Assembly: GCF_016901735.1 (NCBI RefSeq)
Contig: NZ_JACLZC010000004.1
Span: 1 to 64,000, forward strand
DNA length: 64,000 bases
Direction of reading: 5' to 3'
Source of the DNA: Pseudoflavonifractor phocaeensis
GTDB taxonomy: Bacteria; Bacillota; Clostridia; Oscillospirales; Oscillospiraceae
The notes under the pieces were generated by a model. It saw nothing but the letters and a program-made list of their open reading frames with translations. It searched no databases and was not told the DNA's origin. This document shows positions 1 to 6,850 of the stretch, one piece after another (within the stretch, counting starts at the first letter, position 1; each line of letters starts with the position of its first letter). The position numbers and the translations under genes were made by a program.

Positions 1-31
1 CATTGCGGTCCATTTTCCCGCGCTCCAGCAT
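1..31 (-). CDS. possible 5' end of a gene leaving the window on the left
   Basis: On the minus strand an ATG at 31 is preceded by a purine-rich GGTGGTGAGAGAG stretch that could serve as a ribosome binding site. Ten codons remain open to the window edge (MLERGKMDRN). This is too short to identify, so it is only a possible gene start. Confidence 0.25.
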   Translation of the reverse strand, partial: MLERGKMDRN

Positions 32-70
32 CTCTCTCACCACCTACTCCTATTTTAACTCTCTTAAACG

Positions 71-100
71 AAAAAGCCCAGCTTTCGCTGGACTTTTTCG
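71..100. terminator. intrinsic terminator, probably bidirectional
   Basis: A 12-bp stem with one mismatch (AAAAAGCCCAGC and GCTGGACTTTTT) and a TTTC loop is flanked by A and T runs, so it could act on either strand. It separates the leftmost partial gene from the DUF3825 gene. Confidence 0.6.
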
Positions 101-121
101 ACAGGCTCATTTAAATGGGCC

Positions 122-1063
122 ATGATACCGTCAAGTAAAATTGAAGAATTATCAAAGTTAGCTCTTGAGGAAAAATGGTATTATGGAGAAAGAACTTCGA
201 ATGAATCTAATGACCTTCCAATTTTGAGGAATTACTTGGCATATACTTTCAAACGGTTGTGTTATGAAAACAAAATTGTGATTGGAATGGATACAGAACG
301 CAATGAAGAGTATGCAGCCTTTAACACTGGCCTTGTGGATAAAAAATATGAATATATCTATGCCTTGTTCAAGAAAAATTCTCAAAATACAAAATACTAT
401 TGGTATCTACTTGATTTTGTTGTAGCAGGTGAAGATATTGGAAAAACTCTGATAAAGGTGTTTAATCCTCTGCCAGAAAGGGCAAATTATTTTGAAAATA
501 AAATACAAAATATGCTGTACGATACCACTACAGGTGATTTGTCATGTGACTATACTCACATTATAACTGAACGCACTGAACGGTTACCTTTGGAATTCCT
601 TAGGGAAAATTGTTCCGAGGACTTTTTATGTGTTGATGGTGTCAACATTGACGATATATATTATACAGGAGTGAAAAACCCTGCAAGAAAGGCATATTTT
701 GTGTCTTTAGGTTTCAAAATTAAGTGCACACCAAGAGTTCTTAATCGCTTGAAAAATCGCATTTCGGATGCAGTAGATTTGGCATTAAAAAGAGTGGAGT
801 GGAATTATAAAACGGCTATCCCGATGTATTACCCAACAAAAAACACCGGCTCTTTGCTTCTCCCCCTATCCTTGGTAGATGAAGATCATGTGGATTTGGC
901 GCTAGTGGTAGAACGGCAGACATCTGGAGCATACCAAGGTCAAACCATTTTGCCGCTCGATCTTGCATATAATAATAGTAGACTGGTGACACGCCCTGAT
1001 AGCGATTGGCTGAAAACAGACATTGTACAAAATGAAGATATAGACGAAAATTGCGATGAATGA
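122..1063 (+). CDS. DUF3825 domain protein
   Basis: This 313-residue soluble protein resembles the DUF3825 family through an N-terminal block with ILRNYLAYTFKRL, followed by AAFNTGLVDKKYEYIYALF and a later EFLRENC segment. The domain fills almost the whole protein, so the ATG at 122 is a plausible start, although no good ribosome binding site is visible. DUF3825 has no established enzymatic role; it is often found alone or next to RNA-binding OST-HTH domains. The gene is clearly more AT-rich than the core genome and lies just outside the left 35-bp repeat, where it would be cargo of an older, neighbouring element. The family call is from motif memory, not a profile search. Confidence 0.6.
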   Translation: MIPSSKIEELSKLALEEKWYYGERTSNESNDLPILRNYLAYTFKRLCYENKIVIGMDTERNEEYAAFNTGLVDKKYEYIYALFKKNSQNTKYYWYLLDFVVAGEDIGKTLIKVFNPLPERANYFENKIQNMLYDTTTGDLSCDYTHIITERTERLPLEFLRENCSEDFLCVDGVNIDDIYYTGVKNPARKAYFVSLGFKIKCTPRVLNRLKNRISDAVDLALKRVEWNYKTAIPMYYPTKNTGSLLLPLSLVDEDHVDLALVVERQTSGAYQGQTILPLDLAYNNSRLVTRPDSDWLKTDIVQNEDIDENCDE

Positions 1064-1117
1064 TTCATTATATAAAGGCGCATATATTAACTATATACAT
1101 AGAAAGCATATTTTTTC

Positions 1118-1135
1118 TGGCAACACCATGGCAAC
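1118..1135 (+). repeat. paired TGGCAAC direct repeats, possible integrase arm sites
   Basis: Two TGGCAAC copies start exactly 11 bp apart (1118 and 1129). An identically spaced pair occurs at 17413 and 17424. One helical turn between repeats, a position near each end of the element and a tyrosine integrase in between fit arm-type binding sites. The rest of 1064-1483 holds a small hairpin around 1142-1162 and no credible gene. Confidence 0.45.
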
Positions 1136-1406
1136 AAAAAATCAGATAGCCCCTACTATCTGAATAATGAAAATAACGCCAATACCCTGAACTAAATCCC
1201 ATAAGCAAATCTGTTTAGAAAATTTCTGACAGGAGCGAGTGGGAATAAGCAAAAAGTGGATATGAGGGTCCGCAAACCCGCATAAACACTGGGTTTTTGA
1301 TTTTCAGATTCCCCATTTGATAGCAGATTGATAGCACCCATCAAAAACCGATTTGTTTTGGAATTTTGGGTGGCTTGCGAATACGCAGGATTTTTGTTCT
1401 AAGAGA

Positions 1407-1447
1407 AAAGGTCTAACTGATTTTTGCTGATCAGTTAGACCTTTTTT
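1407..1447. terminator. bidirectional intrinsic terminator
   Basis: A 14-bp stem (1407-1420 with 1431-1444) begins with an A run and ends in a long T run. It can terminate the HTH gene transcribed leftwards and any rightward transcript from the DUF3825 side. The terminator at 17450-17491 shares the CTAACTGA core, so the two element ends are related. Confidence 0.75.
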
Positions 1448-1483
1448 ATTTTGCTCTCATTTATCTGAATTTTCTGATTTTGC

Positions 1484-1518
1484 GCAACAAACGGCCTCTC
1501 CCGTGGCCTACAAGTGAG
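1484..1518. repeat. left 35-bp direct repeat (candidate attL)
   Basis: These 35 bases recur exactly at 17513-17547, 16,029 bp away, with different sequence on both sides. The repeat starts GCAACAAACGG and ends CTACAAGTGAG. With an integrase, excisionase and repressor just inside it, this is the best candidate for the left attachment site. No tRNA gene is seen next to it. Confidence 0.65.
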
Positions 1519-1522
1519 AGGG

Positions 1523-2011
1523 TCAGATCAGCCCCTCCGGCGGCACCTTGGCGTGGATCTGGCTGCTGTCGTGCTCCGGGTAGTGGTAACGCCAGCGGTC
1601 ATAGTCCTCCTGGGAAATCTCTCCGGTCTCCAGCTTGGCGGCCTGTTCCCGCCAGGCCCAGAGCATCTCGTGCAGCCGGGCAGCATCTTTGTTTTTACGG
1701 AAATCTACCTGCAAGGCAAGCTCACCATCTTGCTCCGTGATCTTCAAACCGTAGTTGTCCTCCAGGGTAAACAGGGTGTGCATGAGCCCCACATAGGAGT
1801 CTATATCCGGGACGGAGAGTGCATGGGGCGAGACATCCAGTACCTGCGCCAGGGCAGCAGTCAAGTCTGCCTTAGGGGTTCTTGATCCTGTTTCGTACTG
1901 TGCCAGGCGCACATCTGCGGACTTCTCCGGGAAGCCCAGCGCCATACCGAGATATTTCTGTGTCATCCCCCGCAGGAGACGGAAAAAGTGAATCCGTTCG
2001 CCAATCGCCAT
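1523..2011 (-). CDS. Cro/CI-type HTH repressor of the integrative element
   Basis: The N-terminal 70 residues form a lambda-repressor-like HTH domain (AIGERIHFFRLLRGMTQKYL, then a second helix and RLAQYETGSRTPKADL). The C-terminal half is helical and ends in a conserved EISQEDYDRWRYHYPE block. The ATG at 2011 is preferred over the one at 2026 because GGGAGC lies about 8 nt upstream of it. The gene is divergent from the excisionase and integrase genes, across a region full of CTAAGC half-sites, so a role as element repressor is likely. A diverged copy of its 3' end survives beyond the right repeat (17552-17665). Function is inferred from domain and context. Confidence 0.8.
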   Translation of the reverse strand: MAIGERIHFFRLLRGMTQKYLGMALGFPEKSADVRLAQYETGSRTPKADLTAALAQVLDVSPHALSVPDIDSYVGLMHTLFTLEDNYGLKITEQDGELALQVDFRKNKDAARLHEMLWAWREQAAKLETGEISQEDYDRWRYHYPEHDSSQIHAKVPPEGLI

Positions 2012-2046
2012 ACATCCAGCTCCCATCTATGGTTGTTCTTATATGC

Positions 2047-2091
2047 AACATAGCATATTTGTTTAGGATTGTCAAGACAATCTAAGCAAAT
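2047..2091 (-). promoter_or_regulatory. promoter and overlapping palindrome for the HTH repressor
   Basis: On the minus strand TTGACA (2075-2070) and TATGTT (2052-2047) are separated by 17 bp, upstream of the start at 2011. An imperfect palindrome centred on 2074-2075, with arms ending in GTTTAG and CTAAGC, overlaps the -35 box. This suggests autorepression. Confidence 0.7.
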
Positions 2092-2119
2092 TTATTTAAT
2101 AATTTTTCTTCTAAAAGGC

Positions 2120-2173
2120 TTGAACTAAGCTTATATGTATAGTATTATAAGGATACTAAGCGGATAAGCTTAG
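2120..2173 (+). promoter_or_regulatory. promoter and operators for the excisionase-integrase operon
   Basis: TTGAAC (2120-2125) and TATTAT (2143-2148) are 17 bp apart. The self-complementary TAAGCTTA lies in the spacer, and CTAAGC..GCTTAG (2156-2173) lies just downstream. The same half-site occurs at the repressor promoter, so one regulator probably controls both directions. Confidence 0.65.
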
Positions 2174-2314
2174 ATAATATAGCCCATCAAATGGCCCGCC
2201 AGATTTTTGGTTGCGAAACGGAGAAAAAGTGGCGGACATAAGTAAGGAGGCATTTATGAGACACAACATCCGCAAGCAGCAGTCACCAACAACAAGGAAA
2301 GGAAGGTATTTATT

Positions 2315-2518
2315 ATGGCAAACCAGATTTTTATGCGCGTCAATGAAGTGGCCGAGGAGCTGGGGGTATCCGTGCCCTACGCCTACAAGCTCATCCGGCA
2401 GATGAACGAAGAACTGGCGAAAACCGGCTGCATCACGATTTCCGGGCGGATCGACCGCAAGTTCTTCCACGAGAAGTTTTACGGAACCAGAACCGAGACG
2501 GCGAGAAAGGGGGAGTAA
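2315..2518 (+). CDS. excisionase-like small HTH protein
   Basis: This 67-residue protein has a winged-helix/MerR-like HTH (FMRVNEVAEELGVSVPYAYK) followed by a short wing (GRIDRKFFHEKFYG). It matches small excisionase-type proteins that sit just upstream of tyrosine integrases in clostridial elements. AGGAAGG precedes the ATG at 2315, and the integrase follows after 2 bp. Such proteins bend attachment-site DNA and bias the integrase toward excision; here that role is inferred from position and fold. A 49-codon reading frame with its own AAGGAGG site (ATG at 2256) overlaps the start. Confidence 0.7.
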   Translation: MANQIFMRVNEVAEELGVSVPYAYKLIRQMNEELAKTGCITISGRIDRKFFHEKFYGTRTETARKGE

Positions 2519-2520
2519 TT

Positions 2521-3603
2521 ATGGCAGCGTTCAAGAACAAGGACAACGGCACCTGGTATGTGCAGTTCCGCTACACCGACTGGAAGGGTGAGCGCCAGCA
2601 GAAGCTCAAAAGGGGGTTTGCCACCAAGCGAGAGGCGCTGGAATGGGAACGGGAGTTCCTGATGGAGAAACAGGCCGATGTGAACATGACCTTCGAGAGC
2701 TTCGTTGCTCTCTATGAGAGGGATATTAAGCCCAAGCTGAAGCTCAATACCTGGCTTACCAAGGAGAGCATCATGAAAAAGAAGATCCTACCCTATTTTG
2801 CCAAGCGGAAGCTGTCGGAGATCACGGCCAAGGACATTATGCGCTGGCAGAATGAGATCCGGGAAATGCGGGACTGTCACGGCAAACCTCTGTCCAAAAC
2901 CTACCTGAAAACGGTTCACAATCAGCTCAGCGCCATTTTCAACCACGCTGCCCGGTTTTACGGTCTGAATATCAACCCGGCCCGGCAGGCGGGCAACATG
3001 GGGGCGGAGGAGCGGAAGGAAATGCTGTTCTGGACCCGGGAGGAGTACACTAAGTTTTCCGAGGCCATGATGGATAAGCCGTTGTCCTTCTACGCCTTTG
3101 AGGTGCTTTACTGGTGCGGTATCCGGGAGGGTGAGCTGCTGGCCCTGACCCCGGCGGACTTCGATTTTGAGAAGCGCACCCTCACCATCAATAAGTCCTA
3201 TCAGCGGCTCAACAAGCAGGATGTCATTACCACCCCCAAGACACCAAAGAGCAACCGGGTGATTCAGATGCCCCAGTTTCTCTGTGACGAGCTTCAGGAC
3301 TACCTTAAGCAGCTCTATGGCGTGGAGCCGGACAGCCGGATGTTCCCCATCAGCAAAAGCTATCTTCACCGGGAAATGGACCGTGGCTGTAAGCAAACAG
3401 GGGTGAAAAGGATTCGCATACACGATTTGAGACATAGCCACATCAGTTTGTTGATCGACATGGGCTTTACCGCCCTGGCCATCGCGGAGCGTGTGGGGCA
3501 TGAGAGCATCGACATCACCTACCGTTACGCTCATCTGTTCCCCACCCGACAGGTAGAAATGGCCGACAAGCTGGATTCACTGAAGAATGAGAAAGGAGTA
3601 TAA
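2521..3603 (+). CDS. int: tyrosine recombinase (integrase)
   Basis: This 360-residue site-specific recombinase has three parts. Residues 1-50 are an Arm-DNA-binding domain (GTWYVQFRYTDWKG). Residues about 55-160 are a SAM-like core-binding domain. The C-terminal catalytic domain contains Arg202 (CGIREGELLAL), the H-x-x-R box His301/Arg304 (IHDLRHSH), His327 (VGHESI) and the probable nucleophile Tyr336 (YRYAHL). All catalytic residues are present, so it appears functional. It is expected to integrate and excise the element bounded by the 35-bp repeats. An Arm domain predicts arm-type sites, for which the paired TGGCAAC repeats near both ends are candidates. Confidence 0.93.
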   Translation: MAAFKNKDNGTWYVQFRYTDWKGERQQKLKRGFATKREALEWEREFLMEKQADVNMTFESFVALYERDIKPKLKLNTWLTKESIMKKKILPYFAKRKLSEITAKDIMRWQNEIREMRDCHGKPLSKTYLKTVHNQLSAIFNHAARFYGLNINPARQAGNMGAEERKEMLFWTREEYTKFSEAMMDKPLSFYAFEVLYWCGIREGELLALTPADFDFEKRTLTINKSYQRLNKQDVITTPKTPKSNRVIQMPQFLCDELQDYLKQLYGVEPDSRMFPISKSYLHREMDRGCKQTGVKRIRIHDLRHSHISLLIDMGFTALAIAERVGHESIDITYRYAHLFPTRQVEMADKLDSLKNEKGV

Positions 3604-3607
3604 GAAA

Positions 3608-3943
3608 ATGTCCAAGAAGAACTATGACAACCACAACCGCTGGAGAAACAAGGCGGTGGCCTTCCGGGTGTCGGCGGAGGAAGATCTTCAGCTGGAAACC
3701 CTGGTGAAGCTCACCGGCCTGACCAAGCAGGACTACATCATCCGGCGGCTGCTGGAACGGGATGTGGTGGTCCAGGGCAACCCCAGGGTCTACAAGGCCC
3801 TGCGGGACCAGCTGGCCGCTGTGCTGGACGAGCTACGCCGGATCGAGGCTGGACAGGACGTGAGCGACGATCTGCTGGACACCATCCGTATGATTGCCAC
3901 CATTATGAACGGAATGCAAGAGGATTTCGCCTATGATCGATGA
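3608..3943 (+). CDS. small RHH/MobC-like protein
   Basis: This basic 111-residue protein has an N-terminal ribbon-helix-helix-like segment (AVAFRVSAEEDLQLETLVKL, then TKQDYIIRRLL) and a helical tail. This pattern is shared by MobC-type relaxosome accessory and plasmid RHH proteins. The ATG at 3608 is chosen over 3587 because AAAGGAG lies 9 nt upstream and it avoids overlap with int. No relaxase is encoded in the window, so a mobilisation role would need a partner in trans; a regulatory or replication accessory role is equally possible. It overlaps the next gene by 11 bp. Confidence 0.55.
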   Translation: MSKKNYDNHNRWRNKAVAFRVSAEEDLQLETLVKLTGLTKQDYIIRRLLERDVVVQGNPRVYKALRDQLAAVLDELRRIEAGQDVSDDLLDTIRMIATIMNGMQEDFAYDR

Positions 3944-5090
3944 AAAAAAGAAAATGACCGCCCAAGGCTCATCTGTTGGCGCAGATGATGGGCAGTCAAT
4001 CTCCAAATCTTATGAAAATAGTATACCCACTTCCGGGGAAGAAATCAACGATGAAATTGTAAATTCCCCGGAAAGCCTGGAAGAAGTGTACCGAAGGATG
4101 CAGCGTATGGCAGACCCTCGATACCTGCATACGCTCACCATGACGGAGCTATTCCAGACCGCCTATATGAGCAGGCCGCCGGTGGCGGAAGGGCTGCTTT
4201 ACGCAGGGGCATATATCCTTGCCGGAGCGCCCAAAATCGGCAAGTCCTTTCTGGTGGCTCAGATCGCCTACCATATCAGCACCGGGCAGGACTTGTGGGG
4301 CTATAAAGTCCACCAGGGAACAGTGCTCTACCTCGCACTGGAAGATGATTTTCAGCGCATCCAGAGCCGGATGTTTATGATGTATGGCGTGAATGACACT
4401 CCCAATCTCCACTTTGCCACCACGGCCGGAAAAATTGGGAACGGGCTGGACGAACAGCTGGAAAACTTCATGCAGGAGTACCCGGACACCAAACTCATTA
4501 TTATCGACACCATGCAGAAGATCCGGGAAGTTAGTGGTGAAGCATACAGCTACGCCAGTGACTACGAGATCATTGGCAGGATCAAACAGTTTGCCGATCA
4601 GCACGGTATTTGTGTGCTGACTGTCCACCACACTCGGAAGCAGCAGGCAGACGATTCCTTTGAGACGATTTCCGGCACCACCGGGCTGCTGGGCTGTGCG
4701 GACGGTTCCCTGCTGATGCAGAAGAAAAAACGCACGGAACTGGACGCTACCATCAAGGTGGTGGGACGAGATCAGCCGGACCAGATCCTCTACTTGAAGA
4801 AGGACCCTCAAACCCAGATCTGGAACCTGGAACACATGGAAAACGAGCTGTATAAAGAGCCGCCGGACCCGGTACTGGAAGCGATCGCAAAGTTGGTAAA
4901 GGAACCCTGGAGCGGCAGCCCCACAGAGCTGGTTTCTTTCCTGCAAATCGATATGCTGCCGAACACCCTGACCAAACACCTGAATGTCAATTCGGGACGT
5001 CTGCTGTTGGAGTATAATATCCAGTATACGAACTCTCGTATCCATGCAGGGCGAAGGATTAAACTGACTCCTGTTTCGGAAAAAGCGTGA
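3933..5090 (+). CDS. RepA-like AAA ATPase (RecA-fold helicase)
   Basis: This 385-residue protein has a disordered N-terminus of about 60 residues, then a RecA-fold ATPase core. Walker A is GAPKIGKS, a GTVLYLALEDD strand follows, and Walker B is TKLIIIDTM, with VLTVHHTRK after it. The C-terminus is winged-helix-like. This is the AAA_25/RepA family of hexameric helicases found in plasmids and integrative elements, suggesting the excised element may replicate. AGAGGA precedes the ATG at 3933, and the overlap with the RHH gene implies coupled translation. A cluster of GTGACG-type repeats begins at its stop codon. Confidence 0.75.
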   Translation: MIDEKKKMTAQGSSVGADDGQSISKSYENSIPTSGEEINDEIVNSPESLEEVYRRMQRMADPRYLHTLTMTELFQTAYMSRPPVAEGLLYAGAYILAGAPKIGKSFLVAQIAYHISTGQDLWGYKVHQGTVLYLALEDDFQRIQSRMFMMYGVNDTPNLHFATTAGKIGNGLDEQLENFMQEYPDTKLIIIDTMQKIREVSGEAYSYASDYEIIGRIKQFADQHGICVLTVHHTRKQQADDSFETISGTTGLLGCADGSLLMQKKKRTELDATIKVVGRDQPDQILYLKKDPQTQIWNLEHMENELYKEPPDPVLEAIAKLVKEPWSGSPTELVSFLQIDMLPNTLTKHLNVNSGRLLLEYNIQYTNSRIHAGRRIKLTPVSEKA

Positions 5091-5159
5091 CGATGGTGAC
5101 GGTCGTGACGGTGATTTTGATGGTGTGTAAAGCACCGTCACCATCGTCACGACCGTCAC
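5087..5159. repeat. iteron-like GTGACGGT repeats in inverted arms
   Basis: Two 27-bp arms (5087-5113 and 5133-5159) are built from GTGACGAT/GTGACGGT units in opposite orientation around a 19-bp AT-richer loop. They begin at the stop codon of the RepA-like gene. Directly and inversely repeated short units next to a replication helicase fit an origin or operator; the function is inferred. Confidence 0.5.
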
Positions 5160-5168
5160 AGGAGGAAA

Positions 5169-5408
5169 ATGGATATAAAAAGTGTACAAATTCCCTATGA
5201 GCTTTTTGTGGCTTTGGTGGAGTACCATCTGGCCTACGATGATGACTGTGTCGAAGAAATCCGCCAGGGTCTGGAACAGAAATTGGATGCACTGGTGCGG
5301 CATGAGCTGTATGCAAAATATAAGACTGCGCCCACCGCAGAAGAACGGGAACAGGCCCGGAAGGAATACCTGGACAAGCGTGGAGTGTTCCCGGATTTTC
5401 GGTGGTGA
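5169..5408 (+). CDS. small conserved element protein ('complexin-2'-type annotation)
   Basis: This 79-residue, charged, mostly helical protein begins MDIKSVQIPYELFVALVEYH and ends GVFPDFRW. The pattern is one I recognise from small proteins of clostridial integrative elements that databases have mislabelled complexin-2. GGAGG lies 6 nt before the ATG. There is no catalytic motif and no known function. It follows the RepA-like gene and its repeats and may belong to the same operon. A helical pair (residues 20-70) suggests a protein or nucleic-acid adaptor, but that is speculation. Confidence 0.6.
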   Translation: MDIKSVQIPYELFVALVEYHLAYDDDCVEEIRQGLEQKLDALVRHELYAKYKTAPTAEEREQARKEYLDKRGVFPDFRW

Positions 5409-5475
5409 GATAGGTTTCCGTTCGGACTAATTTTACCGTTGCGATTAGCACAAAAGTTTTTCCTTGTCGGCAGGG

Positions 5476-5502
5476 ACAGGAGCGTGTCACGCTCCTGTTT
5501 TT
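5476..5502 (+). terminator. intrinsic terminator after the replication module
   Basis: A stem of ACAGGAGCG and CGCTCCTGT with a 5-nt loop is followed by five T residues. It closes the int-rep transcription unit. Confidence 0.75.
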
Positions 5503-5703
5503 GCTGGCAGAGGGAAATAGGTGGCTACTGTTTCGGACAAGGAATTCCCGCTTTGAAAAGCCTATTATAGAGGATTTTCCTTGCTGAAAGGTATTTCGGA
5601 TGGGGTGGTATTTTGCCACCTCATTTTCCAAGGAAAGCTTTATTTTAGGGTATATCATATTAGCAAAAGGGGTAGACAAAAAAGCGCTCGCAGAACGCGT
5701 AGC

Positions 5704-5794
5704 CACAGAATAAAATTCTGTGTTCAATGGGGGCTTGGGGACGCTGCCCTCAACAAGCAGTTTGTGGCAAATGGATAGCCACAAGCATTGCTTG
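5704..5794 (+). other. structured non-coding region upstream of the DUF6061 gene
   Basis: The gap 5409-5874 has no gene. It contains a perfect 8-bp hairpin (5704-5722, CACAGAAT/ATTCTGTG). A larger compound hairpin (5754-5794) has nested arms CAAGCA..TGCTTG and TTGTGGC..GCCACAA. Similar hairpins precede this small gene in other clostridial elements, to my recollection. It could be an RNA leader, a small RNA or a single-strand origin. Confidence 0.4.
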
Positions 5795-5874
5795 CCGGAA
5801 ACTAAAACAGTCGTAATGCTGCTTGTATCGCTGCACAAAATCGTCTACAATTCAAATATCAGGAGGTAACGACT

Positions 5875-6120
5875 ATGAGAAAGATTGTATCCTGTGAGTT
5901 TAACATGGACACCGCCTGCGTGGAGCTGTGTTTGGAGGACGGAACGCTACTCTCCATCGACTGCACCGCCGTGGAAAATGAGGTAGCGAACAGTATGTAC
6001 CAGCGGTCGGAGTTGGACTGGCTGATCTACAATGATCCACTGGCCTATGCCGAGCTGATTTTGAACGGTAACATCGCCAACTACCTAAAAAGCGTCAGTT
6101 ATATGAACGATAAAAGTTAA
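5875..6120 (+). CDS. DUF6061 family small protein
   Basis: This 81-residue acidic protein (MRKIVSCEFNMDTACVELCL, ending in a NGNIANYLKSV helix) matches the DUF6061 family, which I know as a recurrent small passenger of clostridial mobile elements. AGGAGG lies 7 nt upstream of the ATG. The first 45 residues look like a small beta sheet and the rest like two helices. No function is known. It is separated from the replication module by a terminator and from the restriction operon by a strong promoter, so it is probably a single-gene unit. Confidence 0.6.
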   Translation: MRKIVSCEFNMDTACVELCLEDGTLLSIDCTAVENEVANSMYQRSELDWLIYNDPLAYAELILNGNIANYLKSVSYMNDKS

Positions 6121-6165
6121 TCCCACTAGGCATAAGTTATTTTTGAACCATGACAATTTTTATTG

Positions 6166-6194
6166 TTGACAAATCCGACTGGCTGGCATATAAT
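6166..6194 (+). promoter_or_regulatory. consensus sigma-70 promoter of the restriction-modification operon
   Basis: TTGACA (6166-6171) and TATAAT (6189-6194) both match consensus with exactly 17 bp between. The first gene starts 72 bp downstream with GAGGTGAAAGG before its ATG. Strong constitutive expression of the hsd operon is expected. Confidence 0.85.
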
Positions 6195-6265
6195 GGGAAT
6201 AGTTCAAAAACAAATTTTTTAGAATGCGTCTGTTATTTATCGGCCATGACAAAAGAGGTGAAAGG

Positions 6266-6850
6266 ATGAAATTGCAGGACCTTGCGAGTGTTCGCAGCGG
6301 CTTGGTCTTGTCGAGGAAACAGGCCAAAGAGCCAAGTGAGTATAGATATCCCTTGATTAATCTACGGTGTATTCAGCAGGAAGGGACAATTCAATTGAAA
6401 GAGGCCGATATCTATGAAGCAAAAGAACCGCTGAAAGAAGAATACCTCTCGCAAAGCGGAGATATCATTGTCCGCCTTACAGCTCCCTATACAGCAGTTC
6501 TGATTGATGAAACTACATCTGGAATGGTGGTTTCCTCAAACTTTGTAGTGATTCGAGTTGAAGATAAGAGCCTGTTGCCAGAGTATCTTTTTTGGTTGCT
6601 GAATACAGAAAAGATAAAACGAAAAATTTATGAGAATGCAACCAGTAATATGCTTGGCGCAGTTAACGCAAGATTTTTAGCTGACTTTGAATTGGCCCTT
6701 CTTTCCGTGGAGGATCAACGTAAAATCGCCCAGTTCAATCTGCTGGCCAAAAGAGAGCGCCAATTACTTAGGATGTTGGCAGATGAAAAAGAAAAGTATT
6801 ATGCCGGTGTACTGAATCAGGCGTACAAAAGAGCAAAGAAAGGGAAATGA
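6266..6850 (+). CDS. HsdS-like half subunit with one target-recognition domain
   Basis: This 194-residue protein has a single target-recognition domain (KLQDLASVRSGLVLSRK at the start, SGDIIVRLTAPYTAVLI in the middle). A dimerisation helix follows (SVEDQRKIAQFNLLAKRERQ), as in half of a type I specificity subunit. The ATG at 6266 is chosen over 6224 for its GAGGTGAAAGG site. It overlaps hsdM by 4 bp (ATGA). A full two-domain HsdS lies further on. The half subunit could homodimerise to give a second, palindromic specificity, compete with HsdS, or be an accessory adaptor. Confidence 0.7.
   Translation: MKLQDLASVRSGLVLSRKQAKEPSEYRYPLINLRCIQQEGTIQLKEADIYEAKEPLKEEYLSQSGDIIVRLTAPYTAVLIDETTSGMVVSSNFVVIRVEDKSLLPEYLFWLLNTEKIKRKIYENATSNMLGAVNARFLADFELALLSVEDQRKIAQFNLLAKRERQLLRMLADEKEKYYAGVLNQAYKRAKKGK

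Noticed and set aside
2256-2405. 49-codon frame with AAGGAGG overlapping the excisionase gene in another frame
   Set aside because: The overlapping HTH gene is clearly real. This could at most be a leader peptide for translational coupling, and nothing beyond the ribosome site supports it.
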